Positions 20,278 through 29,841 of a stretch of 64,000 bases of DNA are shown in pieces; position 1 is the first letter of the stretch, and every line of letters begins with the position of its first letter. The notes below the pieces were generated by a model that saw only the letters and a program-made list of their open reading frames with translations, searched no databases and was not told where the DNA came from. The position numbers were made by a program, and so were the translations under genes. Source of the DNA: Microvirga sp. 17 mud 1-3 (GTDB taxonomy: Bacteria > Pseudomonadota > Alphaproteobacteria > Rhizobiales > Beijerinckiaceae); contig NZ_CP029481.1 of NCBI RefSeq assembly GCF_003151255.1, positions 3,696,501-3,760,500 on the forward strand. Reading direction: 5' to 3'.

Positions 20278-21561
20278 TCAGGTCGGCGGCCAGCGGAAAT
20301 CGTCGGCCCGGCCCGGCCTCGAACTGGGCGCGATGCCGTTCCGCAGGGCGCGCTGGATTGGGTAGGCCTGATCTCCGTTGAGCTTCGGCTGGGTGGAGAT
20401 CAGCGTGCCGCTCGGGGTCACTTCCGGCCGATTCAGGGGCAGCACGGGGCCGATCAGGGGCTTGGAGGGGAGGGATACGGGCCCTGCCGCCTCCGGCAGA
20501 GCCGGAAGAGCGGCCTCGATGGAATCGGTCTGCGTCGCGCCAGGCGTGCCCTCCACGGGCTGCGGCAGGGCCGCGCTCGCTGCACCGGCCTGCCCCGCCG
20601 CGATGATGCGCTTGATCTCCGCATCGGCGAAATGGGCGAGCTTGCGGGCACCGGCCTTGGTGAAGAGGCCCCCGTCATTCGTCCTGAGCTTGGCCGGCTG
20701 GCCGTCCACGTCGGGCCCGGTGACGGTATAGCGATTGTCTTCGTCCACGAAGCCGGGCCAGATGTCCACATAGGCCCCGCCATTGCGCTGGACGCTCTCG
20801 CGGAAGATCTCGTTCATGGCGAGGAGATCCTCGGAAACCGCCTCGCTCTTCATGGGCGGCAGACCGATCCAGACCACGGGAATCCCGCGCTCGCGGAAGA
20901 CATGCAACACTGCATCCACGTGCTGGCGGTACGATTCACGCCAGGCGGGCGAAAGGGGCTCGTGCTCGCCGCCCTGGTCCTTGACCGAAACCCGGTCCTT
21001 CGCGCCGATCATGACGACCGCGAGGCTGGCCTTCTGGCCGCCGTCCAGGACCTCCCGGATATAGGCGGGCCAGTCCTCGCTTTCCGAGCGCAGGAGACCG
21101 CCCTCCTCCTTCGTCTTTCGCACCACGGCGACGTCGTCGGAATCGGCATAGAGATCGGCGATGCCCTGACCGGCGAAACCCGCAAAGGCATCCCCGAAGA
21201 CGACGACCTGCGTGGCCGCATTGGTCTTCGGCTTCTCCTGACGCGTTGTGGCGACGGGTGGCGGAGCGGCCCGGCGCGGCCGCGCCACGGGCTTGCGGGC
21301 TTGGGGCGGAGGCTCGTCCTGCACGCCGAAGAGCCTCCGCAGGCTGAAGCCCTGCTGGGGAGCCGGCTGGACGAGTTTGCCGGGATAATAGCCGGGCGGA
21401 TAGGCGCGCAGGTCCCGCCGGCCCGGCGGGGGAGGAGCGCCGTAGGGGGGATATTGCGGGTAGACGGGCTGCGCCCAGGCCGAAAGGCTGCCGGTGAAGA
21501 GGAGCGGCAGGGCCATCATCAGCAGGCGAAGCACGGTTCTCAAATGCATCAGCGGTTCCAT
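20278..21561 (-). CDS. SGNH-family (DUF459) secreted protein
   Basis: The product is 427 residues. A signal peptide (LLMMALPLLFTGSLSAWAQ) is followed by a Pro/Tyr-rich linker to about residue 110, then a DUF459/SGNH-hydrolase fold: VVVFGDAFAGFAGQGIADLYA, AVVMIGAKDRV, GIPVVWIGLPPMKS, and DGGLFTKAGARKLAHFAD with the His of the last block. In the first block the usual nucleophilic Ser of GDS is Ala (GDAF), so a simple esterase mechanism is doubtful. A long disordered C-terminal tail follows. It is likely periplasmic, next to a lytic transglycosylase gene on the same strand, suggesting a cell-wall role. Confidence 0.85.
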   Translation of the reverse strand: MEPLMHLRTVLRLLMMALPLLFTGSLSAWAQPVYPQYPPYGAPPPPGRRDLRAYPPGYYPGKLVQPAPQQGFSLRRLFGVQDEPPPQARKPVARPRRAAPPPVATTRQEKPKTNAATQVVVFGDAFAGFAGQGIADLYADSDDVAVVRKTKEEGGLLRSESEDWPAYIREVLDGGQKASLAVVMIGAKDRVSVKDQGGEHEPLSPAWRESYRQHVDAVLHVFRERGIPVVWIGLPPMKSEAVSEDLLAMNEIFRESVQRNGGAYVDIWPGFVDEDNRYTVTGPDVDGQPAKLRTNDGGLFTKAGARKLAHFADAEIKRIIAAGQAGAASAALPQPVEGTPGATQTDSIEAALPALPEAAGPVSLPSKPLIGPVLPLNRPEVTPSGTLISTQPKLNGDQAYPIQRALRNGIAPSSRPGRADDFRWPPT

Positions 21562-21604
21562 CGGGCCCGGACCGGCTCCTTTATAGAGCCGCGCCGGCGC
21601 CCCG

Positions 21605-22828
21605 TCAGCGGGCCGCGCGCAATTCTCGCAGGAGCGCGAGGTCGGCGTAGCCGTCCGGAATCAAGCCTCGCCGCAGCTGGAAGTTCCGCACCGCTACCCG
21701 GGTCTTGGACCCGAGCTTGCCGTCCGCATCCCCATCGTAGAAACCGAGGCCGGCCAGATGCTTCTGCAGCTCTTCGCGCTGGTCCTTGTCGAGGAGCGGC
21801 CGGTCCTTCGGCCACGCGGCCTGGATCGCCTGCCCGCCCATGACCCGGTCCCCGAGATGGGCGACGCCCATCGCGTAAGAGTCGGAGGAATTATAGGATT
21901 TGATCACGTCGTAATTGTCCGTGACCAGGAAGCTGGGGCCGCTCGCCCCGCCCGGCAGGAAAAGGGTCGCCTCCCCCGAACGCGGGAAAGCCTTCCCGTC
22001 CGCCCGGCGCACGCCCAGGGCATCCCAGCTTGCGAATCCCTGCCGCAGGTTGCGGAAGTCGAATCCTTTCGGCAGCTTCACCTCGAAGCCCCAGGGCAGC
22101 CCCGGCTGCCAGCCCTGCTGGCGCAGGTAATTGGCCGTGGAGGCGAGCGCATCGGGCACCGAGGTCCAGATGTCGCGGACCCCGTCCCGGTTGCCGTCCA
22201 CGGCGAACTTCATGAAGCTCGAGGGCATGAACTGGGTCTGACCCATGGCGCCAGCCCAGGAGCCCAGCATCTTGTCCCGGTCGATATGGTCGTTCTCCAG
22301 GATCTGGAGCGCCGTCAGGAGCTCCTCCTTGAAGAAGTCGCCCCTGTAGCGGGTATAGGCCAGGGTCGACAGGGCCCGGATCACGTAGATGGAGCCCGTG
22401 AAGCTGCCGAAATTGGTCTCCATGCCCCAGACGCCGAGAACGACCGAGCGGGGCACCCCATAGGTGCGCTCGACCATGTCGAGGGTGCGCGACCATTCGG
22501 CCGCCATCTTCCGCCCCCGCTCCAGGCGCTGCGCGGACACGGAGCCTTCCACATAGTCCCAGATCGGCCGGACGAACTCGGATTGCTTCCGGGTCAGGGC
22601 GATGATCTTCGAATCGGGCTCGACCCCGCGGAAGGCCGCCTCGAAGGTGGCGCGGGACACGCCGCGGGCCTTGGCCTCGGGCCAGAGATCCTGGACGAAG
22701 GCCTGGAAATTTCCGCGCGCCTGGGCCTGCGCCGGCGGAATCACGGCCCCGCGCCCGCAGGTCAGGGCAAGGCCCAGAAGGAGCACACCGCCAAAGAGGT
22801 GGCGCGCGAGTCGAATCGGCTTCTGCAT
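21605..22828 (-). CDS. lytic murein transglycosylase, MltB type
   Basis: From the ATG at 22828 (GTG at 22837 is an alternative) the product is 407 residues. After a signal peptide ending PAQAQA comes an SLT_2/MltB domain with FVQDLWPEAKARGVS, the catalytic Glu in GVWGMETNFGSFTG, and AGAMGQTQFMPSSFMKFAVDGN, then a C-terminal peptidoglycan-binding domain (LQKHLAGLGFYDGDADGKLGSKTRVAVRNFQ). It cleaves the MurNAc-GlcNAc bond with formation of the 1,6-anhydro ring. There is no lipobox, so it is probably soluble in the periplasm. The SGNH gene follows 43 bp downstream on the same strand. Confidence 0.93.
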   Translation of the reverse strand: MQKPIRLARHLFGGVLLLGLALTCGRGAVIPPAQAQARGNFQAFVQDLWPEAKARGVSRATFEAAFRGVEPDSKIIALTRKQSEFVRPIWDYVEGSVSAQRLERGRKMAAEWSRTLDMVERTYGVPRSVVLGVWGMETNFGSFTGSIYVIRALSTLAYTRYRGDFFKEELLTALQILENDHIDRDKMLGSWAGAMGQTQFMPSSFMKFAVDGNRDGVRDIWTSVPDALASTANYLRQQGWQPGLPWGFEVKLPKGFDFRNLRQGFASWDALGVRRADGKAFPRSGEATLFLPGGASGPSFLVTDNYDVIKSYNSSDSYAMGVAHLGDRVMGGQAIQAAWPKDRPLLDKDQREELQKHLAGLGFYDGDADGKLGSKTRVAVRNFQLRRGLIPDGYADLALLRELRAAR

Positions 22829-23100
22829 AGGGGTCACTCACGGTCAGGACGGATGCAGGATCCCGCCATGCGACCTTATGAAGGTTAAAAGCTGGTTGAT
22901 AGAGGCAATTTCTGCGGCGTTCCGCTCCATTTGGGAGCCCGGACGCGGCCCCTTAACCTTGGCGCTTCAGCCGCAATTCATGTCCGCCCGTCCAAAAGGA
23001 AGGCGCCCGGCTGCAACAAGACCTTCATTCGGGCGTTATAGGATGGTCGAACCTTGACAGTTCTCCTTACCCGTTCCTCCCTAAGGTCGTCTCTTGCCCA

Positions 23101-23979
23101 ATGGCTCACTCCATGAAGCGTATCCGTAAAGCCGTCCTGCCCGTCGCCGGTCTCGGCACCCGTTTCCTGCCGGCCACCAAGGCCGTTCCGAAGGAAATGC
23201 TCTGCGTGGTGGATCGCCCCGTCGTGCAGCACGTGGTTGACGATGCCCGCGCGGCCGGCATCGAGCACTTCGTCTTCGTGACCGGCCGTAACAAGGCCGT
23301 GATCGAAGATCATTTCGACATCGCCTACGAGCTGAACCAGACCCTGGAGAGCCGCCAGAAGACCAAGGAGCTGGAGGCCCTCGCCAAAGACCAGTTTGCG
23401 GCCGGCCGCACGAGCTTCACCCGCCAGCAGGAGCCCCTGGGCCTCGGCCATGCGGTCTGGTGCGCCCGTGAGATCGTGGGCGACGAGCCCTTCGCGGTGA
23501 TCCTCCCGGATATGCTCAGCCGCGGCTCCATGTCCCAGATGATCGGCGCCTACGAGAAGCACGGCGGCAACATCATCGCCGTGGAGGAAGTGCCGCACGA
23601 CCAGACCCACCAGTACGGCATCGTCTCGGTGGGGCAGGAATTCGGCCAGACCTTCGAGATCACCGGCATGGTCGAAAAGCCGCCGAAGGGCACCGCCCCC
23701 TCCAACTACATCATTTCCGGCCGCTACATCCTCCAGCCCGAGATCTTCGACCTGCTCTCCAACCAGGAGCGCGGCGCCGGCAACGAGATCCAGCTCACCG
23801 ATTCGATGATCCGCCTCATGAAGGACCAGCCCTTCTTCGGCATGAAGTACGAGGGCAGGACCTACGACACCGGGTCCAAGATCGGCTTCCTCATGGCGAA
23901 TGTGGCCTATGCGCTCGAGCGGGACGATTTGGGGCCGGATTTCCGCCGGGAGCTGGAGGCGCTGCTGCGCCAAAAGTAA
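23101..23979 (+). CDS. galU: UTP-glucose-1-phosphate uridylyltransferase
   Basis: The product is 292 residues. It makes UDP-glucose from UTP and glucose 1-phosphate, the donor for polysaccharides and periplasmic glucans. Motifs: [22 protein letters not shown] for nucleotide binding, [34 protein letters not shown] and [16 protein letters not shown]. Start could be the ATG at 23101 or the one at 23113 (MKRIRK). The two glucan-synthesis genes later in the window would use its product. A GC-rich stem-loop (23980-23986 / 23997-24003) lies right after the stop. Confidence 0.96.
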   Translation: MAHSMKRIRKAVLPVAGLGTRFLPATKAVPKEMLCVVDRPVVQHVVDDARAAGIEHFVFVTGRNKAVIEDHFDIAYELNQTLESRQKTKELEALAKDQFAAGRTSFTRQQEPLGLGHAVWCAREIVGDEPFAVILPDMLSRGSMSQMIGAYEKHGGNIIAVEEVPHDQTHQYGIVSVGQEFGQTFEITGMVEKPPKGTAPSNYIISGRYILQPEIFDLLSNQERGAGNEIQLTDSMIRLMKDQPFFGMKYEGRTYDTGSKIGFLMANVAYALERDDLGPDFRRELEALLRQK

Positions 23980-24029
23980 GCGGGGCGCGGGGTTTTGCCC
24001 CGCCGCCACTCCATGCTAGAGGGGCGGCC

Positions 24030-25025
24030 ATGACATCGGCACACCCCCTTCCCTCCTCCCCGGACCAGGCCGTGGCCTCGGCCCTGCGCACCCTCGGCAC
24101 CGAGCGGGACGGCCTGACCGCCCTGATGGACGCCCTCGACAATGGCCTGGGCGCCGTGTTCACGGCCGCGGTCGAGACCATCGCGTCCTCCCGCGGCCGG
24201 GTTATCGTGACCGGGATCGGCAAATCGGGGCACATCGCCCGCAAGATCGTCGCGACCCTCGCGTCGACCGGCACCCCGGCCCATTACGTGCATCCCGCCG
24301 AGGCGAGCCACGGGGATCTCGGCATGGTGCAGCCGGAGGACGTGATCATCGCCCTGTCCTGGTCGGGCGAGACCGCCGAACTCGCCGACATCATCGGCTA
24401 CGCGAAGCGCTTCCGGGTGCCGCTGATCGCGCTCACGTCCAACGCCGCCTCGACCCTCGGCCATGCGGCCAGCCTTTGCCTGACCCTGCCGAAGGCCCAG
24501 GAGGCCTGTCCCAACGGACTGGCGCCCACCACCTCCACGACCATGCAGCTCGCCCTGGGCGATGCGCTTGCGGTGGCGCTTCTGGAAAAGCGGGGCTTCA
24601 CGGCGGAGCATTTCCGGGTCTACCACCCGGGCGGCAAGCTCGGCGCGCGGCTCAAGCTCGTCCGCGACGTCATGCACAAGAACGAGCGCCTGCCGATCGT
24701 CGGCATCGAGGCCCGCATGGACGAGGCCATCGAGGAGATCGGCCGCAAGGGCTTCGGGTCCGTCATCGTGGTCCATCCGGACGGCACGCTTGCGGGCATC
24801 GTCACGGACGGGGACCTGCGGCGGAACCTGAAGCCAGACCTCGGCACGCTTCCGGTCACGGCCGTCATGACCCGGACGCCGCGCACCATCGCGCCCGACG
24901 AACTCCTGGCCTCGGCCCTGGAGATCCAGGAAAGCTCAAAAATCACCGCCCTGATCGTGGTCGAGAACAGCCGCCCGGTCGGCCTCGTGCACTATCTCGA
25001 CCTGCTGCGCGCCGGAGCGGCCTGA
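24030..25025 (+). CDS. kdsD: arabinose-5-phosphate isomerase, KpsF/GutQ family
   Basis: The product is 331 residues. An N-terminal SIS domain (GRVIVTGIGKSGHIARKIVATLAS, HPAEASHGDLGM, LSWSGETAELADI) is followed by two CBS domains starting near VRDVMHKNERLP and VTAVMTRTPRTI. The enzyme interconverts ribulose 5-phosphate and arabinose 5-phosphate, the first step to Kdo of lipopolysaccharide. All segments are intact. It follows galU by 50 bp, and both serve envelope polysaccharides. Confidence 0.95.
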   Translation: MTSAHPLPSSPDQAVASALRTLGTERDGLTALMDALDNGLGAVFTAAVETIASSRGRVIVTGIGKSGHIARKIVATLASTGTPAHYVHPAEASHGDLGMVQPEDVIIALSWSGETAELADIIGYAKRFRVPLIALTSNAASTLGHAASLCLTLPKAQEACPNGLAPTTSTTMQLALGDALAVALLEKRGFTAEHFRVYHPGGKLGARLKLVRDVMHKNERLPIVGIEARMDEAIEEIGRKGFGSVIVVHPDGTLAGIVTDGDLRRNLKPDLGTLPVTAVMTRTPRTIAPDELLASALEIQESSKITALIVVENSRPVGLVHYLDLLRAGAA

Positions 25026-25080
25026 AGCGCCGGGCGTGAGACCGAACCCAGGCCCGATCCCTCAAGTTTGTGCTTGTTAA

Positions 25081-25121
25081 GTACCGAACGCAAAACCATT
25101 TCCCGCCTTTGCGTTCGGTAC
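25081..25121. terminator. long stem-loop between convergent kdsD and nfeD
   Basis: A perfect 14-bp inverted repeat (25081-25094 / 25108-25121) encloses 13 bases and is flanked by TTAA on the left and CTTAA on the right. Its place between two convergent genes suggests a bidirectional terminator, although no T-run follows either arm. Confidence 0.55.
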
Positions 25122-25122
25122 C

Positions 25123-25572
25123 TTAAGGATCATCCACAACAAGGGTCGAGCCCTCGACCCGGACGACGCGCACTTTCGCGCCGGCGAAGCGGTCGGCGCC
25201 CGTCACGCGCCAGGACGAATCGTCCACACGGATGCGCCCCTCCCCGTCCTTGATGGGTGTTTCCAGAACGAAGACGCGGCCGACGAGGGACTGCCCGCGC
25301 CGGTTGAGATGATCCGCCCCCGTATCCTGCTGGAGGAGCGGACGCATGACGGCCCGGCCGACCAGCACCATCACGACGCAGAGCACGGCAAAGAGCAGGG
25401 ATGCGGCCTGCCATGACAGGCCGAACACCGCGTCGACCACCCCGGTCGCCAGGGCCGCGAGCGCCAGCCAGATGAAGAAGACACCCGGCGCCAGAAGCTC
25501 GATGACGGCCAGGATGAGCCCGAGGAGAATCCAGGCCCAGGGCCCCAGGCTGGCGAGCAGGCCGGCGATCAT
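25123..25572 (-). CDS. NfeD family membrane protein
   Basis: The product is 149 residues: two or three transmembrane helices (ASLGPWAWILLGLILAVIELL, FFIWLALAALATGVV, ASLLFAVLCVVMVLVG), then a soluble OB-fold C-terminal domain (GQSLVGRVFVLETPIKDGEGRIRVDDSSWRV..VRVVRVEGSTLVV). This is the short NfeD1b form, which partners with SPFH proteins at the membrane. Its start overlaps the stop of the SPFH gene by four bases (ATGA), so the two are translationally coupled. Confidence 0.93.
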   Translation of the reverse strand: MIAGLLASLGPWAWILLGLILAVIELLAPGVFFIWLALAALATGVVDAVFGLSWQAASLLFAVLCVVMVLVGRAVMRPLLQQDTGADHLNRRGQSLVGRVFVLETPIKDGEGRIRVDDSSWRVTGADRFAGAKVRVVRVEGSTLVVDDP

Positions 25573-26546
25573 GGACGCTCCGCCGCCCCGATGACCGTGG
25601 GAACGCTGCGCGCGGGCTTCGCCGTGCCGCCGTCGCCGAAGACCGATTTCGTGATCTCGGCGATGCCGCCGAGCGTTCCGGCGAGGCCTGCCGCCTCGAT
25701 GGGCACGATCACGACCTTCTGGTTGGGAGCCGTTGCGATGGCCCGGAGGGCGTCCACGTATTTCTCGGCCACGAGGAAGTTGGCGGCCGCAAGATCGCCG
25801 CCCGTGATCGCATCGCTTACCATGGAGGTCGCCTTGGCCTCCGCCTCAGCCTGACGCTCCCGGCCCTCCGCGTCGCGGAACGCCGCTTCCTTGCGTCCTT
25901 CCGCGGCCAGGATCTGCGCCTGTTTCTGGCCTTCGGCGCGCAGGATCTCCGCCTGGCGCAGGCCCTCCGCCTCGAGCACGGCGGCGCGCTTCTCGCGTTC
26001 CGCCTTCATCTGCCGGGCCATGGCGCCCGCAAGGTCGGCGGGCGGAACGATGTCCTTGATCTCGACCCGGGTCACCTTGGCGCCCCAGGGGGAGGCCGCC
26101 GCATCGACGACGCGCAGGAGCCGCTCGTTGATCTCGTCCCGGTGGGACAGGAGCTGGTCAAGATCCATGGAGCCCACGACCGTGCGGATATTGGTCATGG
26201 TGAGCATCAGGAGCGCCTGGTTGAGGTTCGAGACCTCATAGGAGGCGCGCGCCGCATCGAGCACCTGGAAGAACGCGACCGCGTCGATGGTGACGCCCGC
26301 ATTGTCGCGCGTGAAGGCCTCCTGGCTCGGAACGTCGAGCACCTGCTCCATGACGTTCACCTTCTTCCCGACCTGCTCGATATAGGGCACGATCAGGCCG
26401 AGGCCGGGGCTCAAGGTGCGGGAATAGCGCCCGAACCGCTCCACCGTATAGGCATAGCCCTGCGGAACGGTCCTGATCCCCATGGCGATCGTCACGACGA
26501 CCACGAAGACGAGGGCGATCACGAAAATGTCGAAGCCGCTGAGCAC
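25569..26546 (-). CDS. SPFH/stomatin-like protein (QmcA type)
   Basis: The product is 325 residues from a GTG at 26546. This start is chosen because GGAGG lies eight bases upstream (26555-26559) and because it begins directly with the membrane anchor LSGFDIFVIALVFVVVVTIAMGI. The SPFH domain follows (TVPQGYAYTVERFGRYSRTLSPGLGLIVPYI, DNAGVTIDAVAFFQVLDAARA), then a long Ala/Glu-rich helix (RQMKAEREKRAAVLEAEG, QAEAEAKATSMVSDAI). Such proteins form large membrane rings and act as scaffolds in membrane quality control. It is in an operon with nfeD. Confidence 0.93.
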   Translation of the reverse strand: MLSGFDIFVIALVFVVVVTIAMGIRTVPQGYAYTVERFGRYSRTLSPGLGLIVPYIEQVGKKVNVMEQVLDVPSQEAFTRDNAGVTIDAVAFFQVLDAARASYEVSNLNQALLMLTMTNIRTVVGSMDLDQLLSHRDEINERLLRVVDAAASPWGAKVTRVEIKDIVPPADLAGAMARQMKAEREKRAAVLEAEGLRQAEILRAEGQKQAQILAAEGRKEAAFRDAEGRERQAEAEAKATSMVSDAITGGDLAAANFLVAEKYVDALRAIATAPNQKVVIVPIEAAGLAGTLGGIAEITKSVFGDGGTAKPARSVPTVIGAAERP

Positions 26547-26706
26547 CAACCGAACCTCCAGGCAACGGAGTTGCAGGACGTTCAACCTATCCCAAACCGC
26601 CACGAACGCCTAGACCGCCGAACGTCGCCGGCGGCCCAGGTTGTTGAGAACAAGCGTCTTTTTATGCAGGAGCGCGGCTCGTTACCGATCCGCGCTTCGC
26701 ATTACG

Positions 26707-28392
26707 TCAGGCGGCCTTCACGTCGGACAGGAAGTCGGCCACCTCGCGGCTGAGGCCCTCGGACTGGCGCGCGAGTTCCTGGGCGGCGCCGAGGACCTGA
26801 GAGGCCGCGGCCCCCGTCTCGCCTGCGCCGGCCTGCACGCCCGCGATGCTGCCGGTCACCTGCTCGGTGCCGCGGGCGGCCTCCTGCACGTTGCGGGAGA
26901 TTTCCTGGGTGGCGGCACCCTGCTCCTCGATGGCGGCCGCGATGCCGGTGGAGATCTGCGACATCTCCGTGATGGTCTGGGCGATCTCGTGAATCGCCGA
27001 GACCACGTCCTGGGTCGCCTGCTGAACGCTGACGATCTGGGCGCCGATTTCCTCCGTGGCCTTGGCGGTCTGGCTTGCCAGGTCCTTCACTTCGGAGGCC
27101 ACGACCGCAAAGCCGCGTCCCGCCTCGCCGGCCCGCGCCGCCTCGATGGTGGCGTTGAGCGCGAGCAGGTTCGTCTGACCCGCGATGTTGTTGATCAGCG
27201 CGATCACGTTGCCGATCTTTTCGGCCGTCTCGGCGAGCGCCTGAACGGTCGCATTGGTGCGCTTCGCGCCCTCGACCGCCTGGTTGGCGATCTGTGAGGA
27301 TTGGTTGACCTGGGAGGCGATCTCCTGGATCGAGATCGACATCTCCTCGGTGGCGGCCGCGACGGTCTGCACATTGGCGGAGGTCTGCTGCGCCGCGGAG
27401 GCCACGCTCACGGACTGGTGGTTGGTCTGGTCTGCGATGGCCGTCATGGATTGCGCGGTGACCTCCATCTCGGTCGCGGCGCCCGCCAGCCCCTCGGTCA
27501 GGGCGGACACGTTGGCCTCGAAGCGCCGCATCAGCTCGTCGAGCCTCTGGGCGCGGCGCGTCTTCGCATCCGCCTCCAGCGCGGCGGCCTCGTCGGCCTC
27601 CCGCTTCGCGATCAGCGCATCCTTGAACACCTGGACCGCATCCGCGATGGTGCCGAGCTCGGTCTTCTGGCCGCGGAACGGAATGGTCGCGGTCAGGTCG
27701 CCCTGCGCCAGAAGGCCCATGGGCCGGGTGACGGACGCGATGCCCTGCGAAATCGAACGGATCAGGAGCGCCGCCAGGACAATGGCCAGGAGCGTGCCGG
27801 CCGCAAGGACGCCGAGGGTCAGGTTCTCCGTGTCCTGATAGACGGTGGCGGCCCGCTTGCGCGCCGCATCGGCGGCATCGCGGTTCCACTTCGTCATCCG
27901 GATCAGCGCGGAGCCGATCTGCTCGGCGACCGGGACGGCCTTCATGGAATTGTGCTCGCGGGCCTTCGCGACCTCGCCGTTGCGGGAATAGTCGAGGACC
28001 GTCTTGGCCTCCTTCTCGTACTCGCTCCAGAGCGCCTTGAACGCATCGAACTGCTTCCTGTCCTCAGGATGGACGATCGTCTTCTCGTAGGACTGGATCC
28101 CGTCGATGATGTTGTTGATGCGCCAGGCGAGGCCCTCCTCGATCTCCTGCGCCTCCTCGCCGTCGGCGAGCATGTGCCGCAGCACCACGGTCTGGAATTC
28201 GCGGACATCGGCATTGAGCGCCCCGATCCGCTGCGTCGAAACCAGCCAGCTATCGGCGATCTCGGCCGTCTGCGCATTCATTTGCCCGAGGCCGCGCAGC
28301 CCCAGGAGGCCGAGGGCGATGAGCAGCAGGACAAGGAACGAGAAAGCGCCGATCAGCTTGGCGCGGATGGAAAGAGATCGAAGGGCGTGCAT
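26707..28392 (-). CDS. methyl-accepting chemotaxis protein
   Basis: From the ATG at 28392 the product is 561 residues. A short basic N-terminus precedes TM1 ([20 protein letters not shown]), a four-helix-bundle periplasmic sensor (residues 35-185), TM2 ([18 protein letters not shown]), a HAMP domain, and the signalling domain with the hairpin tip [47 protein letters not shown]. The ligand is unknown. It would control CheA activity. No che genes are near, so it is an orphan receptor. There is no C-terminal pentapeptide for CheR tethering. Confidence 0.95.
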   Translation of the reverse strand: MHALRSLSIRAKLIGAFSFLVLLLIALGLLGLRGLGQMNAQTAEIADSWLVSTQRIGALNADVREFQTVVLRHMLADGEEAQEIEEGLAWRINNIIDGIQSYEKTIVHPEDRKQFDAFKALWSEYEKEAKTVLDYSRNGEVAKAREHNSMKAVPVAEQIGSALIRMTKWNRDAADAARKRAATVYQDTENLTLGVLAAGTLLAIVLAALLIRSISQGIASVTRPMGLLAQGDLTATIPFRGQKTELGTIADAVQVFKDALIAKREADEAAALEADAKTRRAQRLDELMRRFEANVSALTEGLAGAATEMEVTAQSMTAIADQTNHQSVSVASAAQQTSANVQTVAAATEEMSISIQEIASQVNQSSQIANQAVEGAKRTNATVQALAETAEKIGNVIALINNIAGQTNLLALNATIEAARAGEAGRGFAVVASEVKDLASQTAKATEEIGAQIVSVQQATQDVVSAIHEIAQTITEMSQISTGIAAAIEEQGAATQEISRNVQEAARGTEQVTGSIAGVQAGAGETGAAASQVLGAAQELARQSEGLSREVADFLSDVKAA

Positions 28393-28565
28393 ATCATTTC
28401 GGTCGCCTGCCACATCGCCGTGGAGGCTCGCGCCGTTCTGACGCGAAAGATTCAGGCTCGCCACAGATGGGCCACAAGGGTGAATTTTTTCTTGAAAAAC
28501 TTTGAATGAGTGTAGCGTAACCTTCAGGTTACTGAAGAACGATAGCCCCTTCCGAAAAGGAAACT

Positions 28566-28595
28566 CGGCCCCGCCGAGAGCATCGTGCGGGGCCG
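28566..28595 (-). terminator. stem-loop downstream of hemH
   Basis: A 9-bp GC-rich stem (28566-28574 / 28587-28595) lies about 35 bases after the hemH stop, followed on the minus strand by AGTTTCCTTTT. The loop contains agagcatcg, a piece of the dispersed repeat also seen at 44834. Confidence 0.5.
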
Positions 28596-28631
28596 GGCGT
28601 CAATGGATGAAACCGCTCCCGGAGCGATCCG

Positions 28632-29693
28632 TCAGAGCCAGCCCTGCAGCTCCCGCTCTGCGACATGGCGGATTACCCGCATCCCGTCCTCGCTGTCGTT
28701 GAGGCAGGGAAGGTAGGCGAATTGCTCGCCGCCGTGATGCATGAAGATCTCGCGGTTCTCGCCGTCGAGCTCCTCCAGGGTCTCCAGGCAATCGGCCGAG
28801 AAGCCGGGCGCCACGATGGCCAAGCGCTTGACGCCGCTCTCAGCCAGCGCCTCCACGGTCTTGTCCGTATAGGGCTGCAGCCACTCGGCCGTGCCGAAGC
28901 GGGATTGGAAGCTCATGCGGAACTTGTCCTCCGGCCAGCCGAAGGCCTCCCGCATCAGGCGCCAGGTCTTCACGCATTGGCAGTGATAGGGGTCGCCCTT
29001 CAGCAGATATTCCTTCGGTACGCCGTGGAACGAGACGAGAATGACCTCCGGCTCGAAGGGCAGCTTGGCCAAGTCCCGTTTCATGGAGGAGACGACGGCG
29101 TCGATATAGACCGGGTCGTCGTGATAGGGCGGGGACACCCGGATTGTGGGCTGCCAGCGCATCTCCATCAGAGCCCGGAAGGCGTGATCGCAGGCGGTCG
29201 CCGAGGTCGCGGCGGAATATTGCGGATAGAGCGGCACAAGGAGAATGCGGTCGCAACCCTGGTCGAGGAGGGCCTGAATGCGCTCGCGGATCTCGGGCTT
29301 GCCGTAGCGCATCGCCCAATCGACCGAGACTTTGTCGCCCGCGATGCCCTTGAGGTGCCGGGCAAGGTCCTCGGCCTGGGCGCGCGTGATGGTCTTGAGG
29401 GGGCCCTCGTCGCGCTCGTTATTCCAGATCGTCGCGTAGTCGCGCCCTTTCCGTCCCGGGCGGGTCGTGAGGATGATCAGGTTGAGGATAGGCCACCACA
29501 GGAGCCGGGGCGTCTCGATCACACGCCTATCGGACAGGAACTCTTTGAGGTAGCGCCGCATCGGCCAATAGCTGGTGCCCTCTGGCGTGCCGAGGTTGAG
29601 GAGCAGCACGCCAATGCGGCCTGTCCTGACCCTCGGATGGTCCACCGGGCGCACACCCTGGCGGAGATCGGCAAGCTTGACCGTTTCGTTCAT
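28632..29693 (-). CDS. hemH: ferrochelatase
   Basis: The product is 353 residues. It inserts Fe2+ into protoporphyrin IX, the last step of haem synthesis. Motifs: GVLLLNLGTPEG, YLKEFLSDRRVIE, ILLVPLYPQYSAATS, the active-site His in LVSFHGVPKEYLLKGDPYHCQC, MSFQSRFGTAEWLQPYTD and the metal-site Glu in APGFSADCLETLEELDGENR. The protein is complete and cytoplasmic or membrane-associated. It is flanked by a chemoreceptor and a histidine kinase, so it is probably a single-gene transcript. Confidence 0.96.
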   Translation of the reverse strand: MNETVKLADLRQGVRPVDHPRVRTGRIGVLLLNLGTPEGTSYWPMRRYLKEFLSDRRVIETPRLLWWPILNLIILTTRPGRKGRDYATIWNNERDEGPLKTITRAQAEDLARHLKGIAGDKVSVDWAMRYGKPEIRERIQALLDQGCDRILLVPLYPQYSAATSATACDHAFRALMEMRWQPTIRVSPPYHDDPVYIDAVVSSMKRDLAKLPFEPEVILVSFHGVPKEYLLKGDPYHCQCVKTWRLMREAFGWPEDKFRMSFQSRFGTAEWLQPYTDKTVEALAESGVKRLAIVAPGFSADCLETLEELDGENREIFMHHGGEQFAYLPCLNDSEDGMRVIRHVAERELQGWL

Positions 29694-29841
29694 CGGGAGC
29701 CCCTCGGCGGCTGCGGCAGGACCGCTCCGCCTGTTCGAAATTCTGAATGGGTTAGACGGGTTCTAGATAGGCGCTTCGGGGCCGCCCGCCAACGGGGCGA
29801 CTGGCCGCGCCGGCCGAGCTTCTTTCCGGATCGCCTGCCCT

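Noticed and set aside
29730..29775. Irr/iron-box-like sequence before hemH (TTCGAAATTCTGAA, TCTAGAACCCGTCTAA)
   Set aside because: The matches to TTTAGAA-N3-TTCTAAA are partial and spacing is wrong in both. hemH control by iron is plausible but not shown here.
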